A stretch of 64,000 bases of DNA, taken from assembly GCF_022750545.1 (NCBI RefSeq), contig NZ_PUIC01000008.1, positions 186,001-250,000 on the forward strand, read 5' to 3'. Position numbers and translations under genes: made by a program. This document shows positions 16,133 through 22,965 of the stretch, piece by piece. Below the pieces are notes generated by a model, which was not told the origin of the DNA, searched no databases, and saw only the letters and a program-made list of their open reading frames with translations. Position 1 is the stretch's first letter. Each line of letters starts with the position of its first letter. Origin of the DNA: Caulobacter sp. CCUG 60055 (GTDB lineage: Bacteria > Pseudomonadota > Alphaproteobacteria > Caulobacterales > Caulobacteraceae).

Positions 16133-16804
16133 GTGCGTATTCTGATCATCGAAGACGACCTCGACGCCGCGGCGGCCGTGGTCCGCGGCCTGACCGAAGC
16201 CGGGCACGAGCCGACGCACGCCCCCGACGGGGCCGAGGGCCTGAAGGCCGCCCAGGCGGCCGAGTTCGACGTCCTCGTCGTCGATCGCATGATGCCCAAC
16301 ATGGACGGCCTGACCATGGTCGAGACCCTGCGCGGGCAGGGCGACCAGACGCCGGTGCTGTTCCTGTCGGCCCTGGGCGAGATCGAGGACCGGGTCACCG
16401 GGCTCAAGGCCGGCGGCGACGACTATCTGGTCAAGCCCTACGCCTTCGCCGAACTCATCGCCCGCGTCGAGGCGCTGTCGCGCCGGCGCGAGACCGGCTC
16501 GGTGCAGACCCTGCTGCGGGTCGGCGACCTGGAGATGAACCTCATCGCCCGCACGGTTCACCGCCAGGGACGGGAGATCGACCTGCAGCCGCGCGAATTC
16601 CAGCTCCTGGAGTTCATGATGCGCCACGCCGGCCAGTCGGTGACGCGGACCATGCTGCTGGAGAAGGTCTGGGAATACCATTTCGACCCGCAGACCAACG
16701 TCATCGACGTGCACATCTCGCGCCTGCGCTCGAAGATCGACAAGGGTTTCGACCGGGCCATGCTGCAGACCGTGCGCGGCGCGGGCTATCGCCTCGACGC
16801 CTGA
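16133..16804 (+). CDS. OmpR-family response regulator (degP-linked)
   Basis: Response regulator of 223 residues, GTG start at 16133 behind GGGGGAG. The receiver domain has E7-D8-D9, phospho-acceptor D51 (VVDRMMP) and K of VKPY. The winged-helix output domain ends with LQTVRGAGYRL. It is followed 12 bases later by its kinase. Conserved linkage with degP suggests an envelope-stress role like CpxR or the rhizobial FeuP-type system, but that is inferred from position. No target repeat stands out in its own leader, which is dominated by hairpins. Confidence 0.9.
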   Translation: MRILIIEDDLDAAAAVVRGLTEAGHEPTHAPDGAEGLKAAQAAEFDVLVVDRMMPNMDGLTMVETLRGQGDQTPVLFLSALGEIEDRVTGLKAGGDDYLVKPYAFAELIARVEALSRRRETGSVQTLLRVGDLEMNLIARTVHRQGREIDLQPREFQLLEFMMRHAGQSVTRTMLLEKVWEYHFDPQTNVIDVHISRLRSKIDKGFDRAMLQTVRGAGYRLDA

Positions 16805-16816
16805 TCGCGCGCCAGG

Positions 16817-18220
16817 ATGCGCCTGCCCGCCATATTCAGAACGACGCCGTTCCGGCTGACCCTGCTGTTTCTGGCGCTGTTCGCCGCGGCGGCGGCGGCG
16901 TTCCTGGCCTATATCTACATCGCCACGGCCGGGGAGGTGACGCGCAAGGCCGACCGCGAGGTCACCCGCGAGATGACCTCGCTCCAGGGAGTCTATCGCC
17001 AGGGCGGCATGAACGCGCTCAACGCCGCCATGGTCGAACGCGCGGCCGGCGACCGGCCGTTCTTCTATCTCCTGCTCGATAAGGACGGCCGGCGCATCTC
17101 CGGCACCATTGAGGAGAGCCCGGTCCGCAACTTCAAGGGCGGCGAACAGTGGGTCGGCTTCCAGGTCACCGAGACCGACATGGACGGCGCCGAGGTCAAG
17201 CGGCCGGCGCGCGGCCTGCAGCAGAAGCTGGCCGGCGGCGAGAGCCTGTTCATCGGCGCCGACGTCGGCGCCCAGGAAGCCTATGTCACCAAGATCGTCC
17301 GCGCGCTCTGGGGGGCCGGGGCGCTGGTGATCGTGCTCGGCCTCGTCGGCGGGGCGCTGATCAGCCGCAACGTCAACCGCATCATGAGCGGCCTGAACAC
17401 CACGGTGGCGGCGGTGCAGGCCGGGGATATCGGCGCGCGCGTGCAACTGCGCGGCGCCCATGACGAGTTCGACGACCTCGCCGGCGGGCTCAACGACATG
17501 CTCGACCGGCTCGAACGCACCATGGGCGCGTTGCGCCACGCCGGCGACGCCATCGCCCACGACCTGCGCTCGCCGCTGACCCGGCTGCGGACGCGGCTGG
17601 AGGTGGCGCTGCTCGACGTCGAGGCCGGCAAGGGCGACCCGACCCGCGCGCTGGAGCAGGCCCTCCAGGACGCCGACGGCGTGCTCAAGACCTTCAACGC
17701 CGTGCTGGCCATCGCCCGGCTGCAAGCCGCGCGCAACGCTCCCGACCAGATCAATTTCGACCCGGGCGAGCTGGCGGCCGGGGTCTCCGAACTGTACGAG
17801 CCGCTGTGCGAGGACAAGGGCGTCGAGTTCAAGGCCGAGCTGACGCCGGGACTGATCGCGCGGGGCAATCGCGAGTTCATCGCCCAGGCCCTGGCCAACA
17901 TCCTCGACAACGCGGTCAAGTACACCCCCGAAGGCGGGGCGGTGATGCTGCGCGTGCGGCGGCGCTCGTCCGGCGAGATCGAGTTCTCGGTCACCGACAC
18001 CGGACCCGGCGTGCCGGACGAGGACCGCGAGCGGGTCGTCCAGCGGTTCGTCCGCCTGGAGAACAGCCGCAGCCAGCCGGGGGTCGGCCTGGGCCTGTCG
18101 CTGGTCTCGGCCGTCGCCGAGGCGCACGGCGGGCGGCTGGAGCTGAGCGAGGGGCCGGGCAAGGTCGGCGAGATGGGGCCGGGCCTGCGGGTGGCCTTCG
18201 TCCTGCCGCGTGTCGGTTGA
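16817..18220 (+). CDS. HAMP sensor histidine kinase (degP-linked)
   Basis: Membrane histidine kinase of 467 residues. Membrane helices at about 12-38 and 160-182 flank a periplasmic domain of about 120 residues. Next come a HAMP domain (SRNVNRIMSGLNTTVAAVQAGDIGARV), the H-box IAHDLRSPLTRLR with H248, and a complete ATP-binding domain (NILDNAVKYTPEGG, DTGPGVP, GVGLGLSLV). It pairs with the regulator encoded just upstream. Its end runs close to glnE. The N-terminal region resembles CpxA/EnvZ-type stress sensors in layout only; the ligand is unknown. Confidence 0.9.
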   Translation: MRLPAIFRTTPFRLTLLFLALFAAAAAAFLAYIYIATAGEVTRKADREVTREMTSLQGVYRQGGMNALNAAMVERAAGDRPFFYLLLDKDGRRISGTIEESPVRNFKGGEQWVGFQVTETDMDGAEVKRPARGLQQKLAGGESLFIGADVGAQEAYVTKIVRALWGAGALVIVLGLVGGALISRNVNRIMSGLNTTVAAVQAGDIGARVQLRGAHDEFDDLAGGLNDMLDRLERTMGALRHAGDAIAHDLRSPLTRLRTRLEVALLDVEAGKGDPTRALEQALQDADGVLKTFNAVLAIARLQAARNAPDQINFDPGELAAGVSELYEPLCEDKGVEFKAELTPGLIARGNREFIAQALANILDNAVKYTPEGGAVMLRVRRRSSGEIEFSVTDTGPGVPDEDRERVVQRFVRLENSRSQPGVGLGLSLVSAVAEAHGGRLELSEGPGKVGEMGPGLRVAFVLPRVG

Positions 18221-18230
18221 GGAGCGGGCG

Positions 18231-21131
18231 GTGTCCCTGAGCGAGCGAGCCGTCCCCTGCGGTCCCGTTCTCGACGCGGCGGCGGCCGAGCGGGCCCGCG
18301 AACAGATCGCCAAGGCGGCGGCGCGGGACGGCTGGTCCGACCTGCTGGCCAAAGGCTGGCCGGCCCTGGCGCCGGTGTTCTCGGCGGCCCCGTACCTGGC
18401 GGCGCTCGCCCGCCGCTCTCCCGAGCGGCTGCGGCGGACCCTGGGCGAGGACCCCGATGTCCGCCTGGCGGCCATCCTCGCCGAGGCCGGCGCAGTCGAG
18501 GCCTCGGAGGCCGACCCGGAGGCCGGCGGCGCGCGCCTGCGCGAGCTCAAGGCAGACGCCCACCTGGCCATCGCCCTGGCCGACCTCGGCGGCGTCTGGA
18601 CGCTGGATCAGGTCACGGACGCGCTCAGCCGGTTCGCCGACGCCGCCCTGCGCGCCGCCCTGGCGCTGGCGGCGAGGGCCGAGGTCGCCCGCGGCCGCCT
18701 GCTCGCGAGCGATCCGGCGGCGGCGGCCGGGCCGGTTCCCGGCTTCTTCTTGCTGGCCATGGGCAAGCACGGCGCCTTCGAGCTGAACTATTCCAGCGAC
18801 ATCGACATCTCGGTGTTCTACGAGCCGTCCGCCCTGCCGCTGGCCGAGGGCGTCGAGCCGCAGGGGTTCGCCGTCCGTCTGGCCCAGGCGGTTTCGCGGC
18901 TGATGCAGGACCGCACCCCCGAAGGGTACGTCTTCCGCGTCGACCTGCGCCTGCGGCCCGATCCGTCGTCGACGCCGCCGGCCGTGCCGGTGGCGGCCGC
19001 CCTCGACTATTACGAGACCGTCGGCCAGAACTGGGAGCGGGCGGCCTTCATCAAGGCGCGGGCCTGCGCCGGCGACCTGCCGCGCGCCGAGGCGTTCCTG
19101 CGCGAGCTGCAGCCGTTCATCTGGCGCAAGAACCTCGATTTCGCCGCCATCGCCGACATCCATTCGATCAAGCGGCAGATCCACACCTACAAGGTCGACG
19201 ACCGGCTGCAGGCCAAGGGCGCGGACCTCAAGCTGGGGCGCGGCGGCATCCGCGAGATCGAGTTCTACGTCCAGACCCAGCAGTTGATCCTCGGCGGGCG
19301 CAACCCGGCCCTGCGCGCCGGACGCACCCTGGCGGCGCTGGCGGCGCTGACCGAGGCGGGGCACGTGACGCCCGAGGCCTGCGCCGAGCTGACCGAGGCC
19401 TATGCCGACCTGCGGGCGCTGGAGCACCGGGTGCAGATGGTCGCCGACGAGCAAACCCACAAGCTGCCCGAATCCGACGCCGAGCGGCGGCGACCGGCGG
19501 CGCTGTGGGGCCACGACGACCTGCGGCGGTTCGACGCCGCCGTCAAACGCATCCTCAAGGGCGTCAACGCCCGCTACGGCGAGCTGTTCTCGGAGGACGA
19601 GGACCTGTCCTCGCGCTTCGGCAGCCTCGTCTTCACCGGGGTCGAGGACGATCCCGAGACCCTGGCCACCCTGAAGCGGATGGGATTCTCCAATCCCGCG
19701 CAGGTCTCGTCGACCATCCGTTCCTGGCATCATGGCCACATCAGCGCCACCCGGACCGAGCGGGGCCGCGAGCTGTTCACCCGCCTGGCCCCCCGGCTGC
19801 TGGAGGCGGCCAACGCCACCGGGGCTCCCAACGAGGCCTTCCTGCGGTTCGCGGATTTCTTCTCCCGGCTGTCGTCCGGCGTGCAGATCCAGTCGCTGTT
19901 CCTGGCCCAGCCGAGGCTGTTCGGCCTGATCGTCGAGGTGATGGCCTTCGCGCCCAATCTCGCCGCCACCCTGGCGCGACGGCCGGCGGCGCTCGACGCC
20001 ATGCTCGACAGCCGCTTCTTCGCCGCCGTCGAGCCGGGCGAGCTGGCGGAGGCGGTGACCGAGGCGGTCCGGCGGGCCGACGGCTTCGAGGCGGCGATGG
20101 ACGCGGCGCGGCGCGCCCAGCGCGAACAGGCCTTCCGCGTCGGCGTGCAAGTGATGAGCGGAGCCGCCGCCGCCGCCCAGGCGGGGCCGGCCTTCGCCGA
20201 TCTCGCCGACGCCTGCATCGAAGCCTTGGCCCCGGCCGCCCTGGCCGAGGTCGAACGGCTGGGCGGGGCCTTCCCCGGCGAGGTCGCCGTCGTCGCCCTG
20301 GGCAAGTGCGGCTCGCGCGAGATGACGGCGCGCTCCGACCTCGACCTGATGACCTTCTATCGCGCCGCCGACCCGGCCGCCGCCTCGGCCGGCAAGGGGT
20401 GGGCGGCCGAGACCTTCTACGGGCGTTTCACCCAGCGGCTGGTCGCGGCCCTGTCGGCGCCGACCGGGGAGGGCGGCCTCTACGAGGTCGACCTGCAGCT
20501 GCGCCCGTCCGGCACCAAGGGGCCGGTGGCGGTCAGCGCCGCCGCCTTCGCCGACTACTACGCCCGCGAGGCCGAGACCTGGGAGCTGCTGGCCCTGACG
20601 CGGGGACGGGTGGCCTGGGCCACCAGCCCGGCCTTCGCCGCCGAGGCGGCCTCGGCGCTGGAGGCGGCCCTGCGTCGCCCGCGCGACGCCGCCCGCGCCG
20701 CCCGTGACGTGCGCGACATGCGCGCCCTGATGACCGAGGAGCGCCCGGCCAAGGGATTCTGGGACCTGAAGCTGTCGCCCGGCGGCTTGGTCGACATCGA
20801 ATTCGCCGCCCAGCATCTCCAGATCGTGCACGCTTCGCGGGGCGGCCCGTTGCGCGCCCATACCGGCGAGGCGCTGCGGGCCCTGGCCGAGGCTGGATTG
20901 GCCGACGCTCGCGCCGTCGAGACGCTGGAGACCGCCTGGCGGCTGCAGCAGGACCTGTCGCAGGTGCTCAAGGTGGCCCTGGACGACGACGTCGACCCGG
21001 CCGAGGAGCCGCGCGCCTTCAAGGCTTTGCTGGCCCGGGCGGGACAGGCGCGCGACTTCCGCGCCCTGCAGGCGAAACTGCGCGGCGCGCGGGCCGAGGC
21101 GGCGACGGCTGCGGCGATGTTGATTCGCTGA
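18231..21131 (+). CDS. glnE: Bifunctional glutamine synthetase adenylyltransferase/deadenylase GlnE
   Basis: Controls nitrogen assimilation by adenylylating and deadenylylating glutamine synthetase in response to PII. The protein is about 966 residues, the usual size, with two nucleotidyltransferase domains. The N-terminal (deadenylylating) one has GKHGAFELNYSSDIDIS with D190 and D192; the C-terminal (adenylylating) one has GKCGSREMTARSDLDLM with D703 and D705. The GTG at 18231 lies 10 bases after the kinase stop behind GGAGCGGG; a GTG at 18210 would overlap the kinase end. The placement after degP-regulator-kinase is the conserved rhizobial order. Confidence 0.95.
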   Translation: MSLSERAVPCGPVLDAAAAERAREQIAKAAARDGWSDLLAKGWPALAPVFSAAPYLAALARRSPERLRRTLGEDPDVRLAAILAEAGAVEASEADPEAGGARLRELKADAHLAIALADLGGVWTLDQVTDALSRFADAALRAALALAARAEVARGRLLASDPAAAAGPVPGFFLLAMGKHGAFELNYSSDIDISVFYEPSALPLAEGVEPQGFAVRLAQAVSRLMQDRTPEGYVFRVDLRLRPDPSSTPPAVPVAAALDYYETVGQNWERAAFIKARACAGDLPRAEAFLRELQPFIWRKNLDFAAIADIHSIKRQIHTYKVDDRLQAKGADLKLGRGGIREIEFYVQTQQLILGGRNPALRAGRTLAALAALTEAGHVTPEACAELTEAYADLRALEHRVQMVADEQTHKLPESDAERRRPAALWGHDDLRRFDAAVKRILKGVNARYGELFSEDEDLSSRFGSLVFTGVEDDPETLATLKRMGFSNPAQVSSTIRSWHHGHISATRTERGRELFTRLAPRLLEAANATGAPNEAFLRFADFFSRLSSGVQIQSLFLAQPRLFGLIVEVMAFAPNLAATLARRPAALDAMLDSRFFAAVEPGELAEAVTEAVRRADGFEAAMDAARRAQREQAFRVGVQVMSGAAAAAQAGPAFADLADACIEALAPAALAEVERLGGAFPGEVAVVALGKCGSREMTARSDLDLMTFYRAADPAAASAGKGWAAETFYGRFTQRLVAALSAPTGEGGLYEVDLQLRPSGTKGPVAVSAAAFADYYAREAETWELLALTRGRVAWATSPAFAAEAASALEAALRRPRDAARAARDVRDMRALMTEERPAKGFWDLKLSPGGLVDIEFAAQHLQIVHASRGGPLRAHTGEALRALAEAGLADARAVETLETAWRLQQDLSQVLKVALDDDVDPAEEPRAFKALLARAGQARDFRALQAKLRGARAEAATAAAMLIR

Positions 21132-21177
21132 GCGTCCGACAGGCGACGGAACGAGCCGCCTCCGCCGTTGAACGACC

Positions 21178-21202
21178 GGAACCTGCGGCGAGCCGAAGCG
21201 TC
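21178..21202 (+). promoter_or_regulatory. ECF sigma factor-type promoter
   Basis: GGAAC at 21178-21182 and CGTC at 21199-21202 are separated by exactly 16 bases, the classic layout of promoters read by ECF sigma factors. A start point near 21209 would give a short leader ending in AAGGAG before the EF-hand gene at 21226. Because an ECF sigma gene is second in this operon, autoregulation is the simplest reading. Confidence 0.5.
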
Positions 21203-21225
21203 GGCGCGCTCGGAAGGAGACGCCG

Positions 21226-21444
21226 ATGCTCGAGACCTTTCTGATGGCGGCTGGCGCGCTGGGCGTGGCGGGCGTCGGCGCCATGGCCGCCCACGCCGCG
21301 CCGCTGGGTCCGGCGCCGGCCGGCCTTACCCTGGCGCAGTTCCAGAAGGCGCAGGCCGACCGCCTGATGCGCGCCGACACCGACCATGACGGCGTGCTGA
21401 CCGAAGACGAAAGGCGAGCCGCCCAGTCGCGACCTGGCGGCTGA
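21226..21444 (+). CDS. Small exported EF-hand protein
   Basis: A 72-residue protein with an N-terminal signal-like helix (about 5-24, AAHA cleavage region). One perfect EF-hand loop follows: D51-x-D53-x-D55-G56-x-L58-x3-E62, all ligand positions filled. It should bind Ca2+ or another divalent ion outside the cytoplasm. A strong Shine-Dalgarno (GGAAGGAG) precedes the ATG. It opens a four-gene cluster with an ECF sigma factor, a membrane protein and a CnrX-like protein, which suggests a metal or cation stress circuit. It is too short for a family assignment beyond EF-hand. Confidence 0.8.
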   Translation: MLETFLMAAGALGVAGVGAMAAHAAPLGPAPAGLTLAQFQKAQADRLMRADTDHDGVLTEDERRAAQSRPGG

Positions 21445-21501
21445 CGGATGCGGTTCGATCTGATCCAATGACGCGCGGGGTCGATCAGGGCGAGGTGGCG
21501 G

Positions 21502-22050
21502 TTGGCAGGCGGCGACGCCGATCCGGACGGAGAATTGGTCGAACGGGTCGGGCGTGGCGACCCGGCGGCGGTGCGCGCCCTGATCGCCCGCAAGCTGCCG
21601 CGCATGGTGGCCCTGGCGGTCCGCATGCTGGGCGACGGAGCGGAGGCCGAGGACGTGGCGCAGGAAGTGTTCCTGCGGGCTTGGCGACAGGCGCCCAAGT
21701 GGCGGCCGGGCGCGGCCCGGTTCGACACCTGGATGCATCGGGTGGCGATGAACCTCTGCTACGACCGGCTGAGGCGACGACGCGAACAGCCGACGGCCGA
21801 GCCGCCGGAGCAGGTCGATCCCGGCGCGCCGCCCGATCGTGGGTTGATGGCGCTGGACGTCGGGCGGCGGGTCGAGGCCGCCGTACGGGCGCTGCCCGAC
21901 CGGCAGCGCGAGGCCATAGTGCTGTGCCACTATCAAGAGTTGGGCAATATAGAGGCTGCGGATGTCCTGGGGATCAGCGTCGAGGCTTTGGAGAGCCTGT
22001 TGGCGCGCGGACGCCGGACGCTGCGTTCGCGGCTGGGCGACCTGAGATGA
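21502..22050 (+). CDS. ECF RNA polymerase sigma factor
   Basis: Sigma-70 family factor of the extracytoplasmic function group, 182 residues from TTG 21502. Region 2 spans about 30-95 (DGAEAEDVAQEVFLRAWRQ, then FDTWMHRVAMNLCYDRLRRR). Region 4 spans about 125-178 (LPDRQREAIVLCHYQELGNIEAADVLGISVEALESLLARGRRTLR). Regions 1.1 and 3 are missing, as in all ECF factors. The downstream membrane protein is the likely anti-sigma factor. It probably reads the GGAAC-N16-CGTC promoter at 21178. The TTG is the only suitable start; a nearby GTG is out of frame. Confidence 0.9.
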   Translation: MAGGDADPDGELVERVGRGDPAAVRALIARKLPRMVALAVRMLGDGAEAEDVAQEVFLRAWRQAPKWRPGAARFDTWMHRVAMNLCYDRLRRRREQPTAEPPEQVDPGAPPDRGLMALDVGRRVEAAVRALPDRQREAIVLCHYQELGNIEAADVLGISVEALESLLARGRRTLRSRLGDLR

Positions 22051-22066
22051 TGCGAAGGGAACGACT

Positions 22067-22495
22067 GTGAACGCGGAACGTTTTCGCGGCCTGGCCGAGG
22101 CCTGGGGCGGCGATCTCGATCGCTGGCCGGCGGCCGAGCGAGACCAGGCCAGGGCGTTCCTGGCCGTGTCGCCGGACGCCGCCCAGGCTCTGGCCGAGGC
22201 GCGGGGCCTGGACGCGGCGCTGGACGCCTGGCGCTCGCCCGAGGCCTCTGCGGCTCTGCGCGAGCGGATCATCGCGTCCGCGCCCGCCCCTCGCAGGCGG
22301 TCCCCATGGGTCTGGGCGAGCCCCTGGCTGCGTGGAGCCGGCCTGGCCGCGGCCTGCGCCGCCGGCGTGATGGCCGGGGCCGCCCTGTCCGGCCGCGCCG
22401 CGCCCGATCCGGCCGGCGAGGCGTTGATCGCGGTGGCCACCGTGTTCCAGGGGGCGCCGAGCCCCGGCGTCGGCCTTGAGCCCGAGGAAAGCTGA
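22067..22495 (+). CDS. Membrane protein, probable anti-sigma factor
   Basis: A 142-residue protein starting at GTG 22067, 16 bases after the sigma factor. The cytosolic N-terminal half is helical (FRGLAEAWGGDLDRWP..ER) with no zinc-binding HxxxCxxC motif. A single membrane segment lies near residues 85-108 (GAGLAAACAAGVMAGAALSG), and a short periplasmic tail follows. The size, topology and position after an ECF gene fit a ZAS-less anti-sigma factor such as CnrY-like or short membrane types. Homology was not recognised, so the role rests on context. Its stop is directly followed by, and overlaps one base with, the next gene. Confidence 0.6.
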   Translation: MNAERFRGLAEAWGGDLDRWPAAERDQARAFLAVSPDAAQALAEARGLDAALDAWRSPEASAALRERIIASAPAPRRRSPWVWASPWLRGAGLAAACAAGVMAGAALSGRAAPDPAGEALIAVATVFQGAPSPGVGLEPEES

Positions 22496-22956
22496 TGAAC
22501 GGGCGCGGCCTCCAGATCGCCCTGGCGATCTCGCTGATCTTCAACGTGTTCGTGGTCGGCGCCTTCGTGGGGGCCGGAGCCATGCAGCTGCGGGCCGAGC
22601 GCCAGAAGGCCCAGGCCAAGCAGCCCAGCGCCCTGGTCAAGGCGGGCGACGCCCTCAACGAGAAGGATCGCGAGGCCTATCGCGACATGCTCAAGGAAGA
22701 GGGGATCAAGGTCCACCCGATCACCGCCGCCGCCAAGCAGGCGCGCAACGCCGCCGCCGACGAGTTCGCCAAGCCGCAGTTCGATCCGGCCGCGGCCAAC
22801 GCCCTGCTCGGCCGGGCCCGCGACGCCGACGTCGCCGCGCGGGGGCAGCTTGAGACCGCCGTCGTCGCCTACGCCGCCGGCCTCCCGCCCGACGAGCGGG
22901 CGGCGCTGGGCGAAGGGCTGCGCCGCCCGCCCCCTAAGAAACAGAATAACCGCTGA
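22495..22956 (+). CDS. Periplasmic CnrX/CpxP-like (heavy-metal resistance family) protein
   Basis: A 153-residue protein with an N-terminal anchor or signal helix (about 6-30, LQIALAISLIFNVFVVGAFVGAG). A long helical periplasmic domain has paired amphipathic helices (ALNEKDREAYRDMLKEEG and ANALLGRARDADVAARGQLETAVVAYAAGLPPDERAALGEGL). Architecture and the LxPEER-like ending LPPDERAAL match the Metal_resist/CnrX/Spy-CpxP superfamily, whose members sense metals or misfolded protein. With the ECF factor and membrane protein it resembles a CnrYXH-type relay. No Cys is present and only one His, so classic metal coordination is doubtful. Confidence 0.65.
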   Translation: MNGRGLQIALAISLIFNVFVVGAFVGAGAMQLRAERQKAQAKQPSALVKAGDALNEKDREAYRDMLKEEGIKVHPITAAAKQARNAAADEFAKPQFDPAAANALLGRARDADVAARGQLETAVVAYAAGLPPDERAALGEGLRRPPPKKQNNR

Positions 22957-22965
22957 CCTGGCGGC

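Noticed and set aside
21148-21170. GGAAC ... CGTT upstream of the ECF locus
   Set aside because: The spacer is only about 14 bases, too short for an ECF promoter; the copy at 21178 with a 16-base spacer is preferred.
17991-21728. 1245-codon minus-strand frame opposite glnE
   Set aside because: The longest frame of the window but of shadow composition; glnE on the other strand has both nucleotidyltransferase sites.
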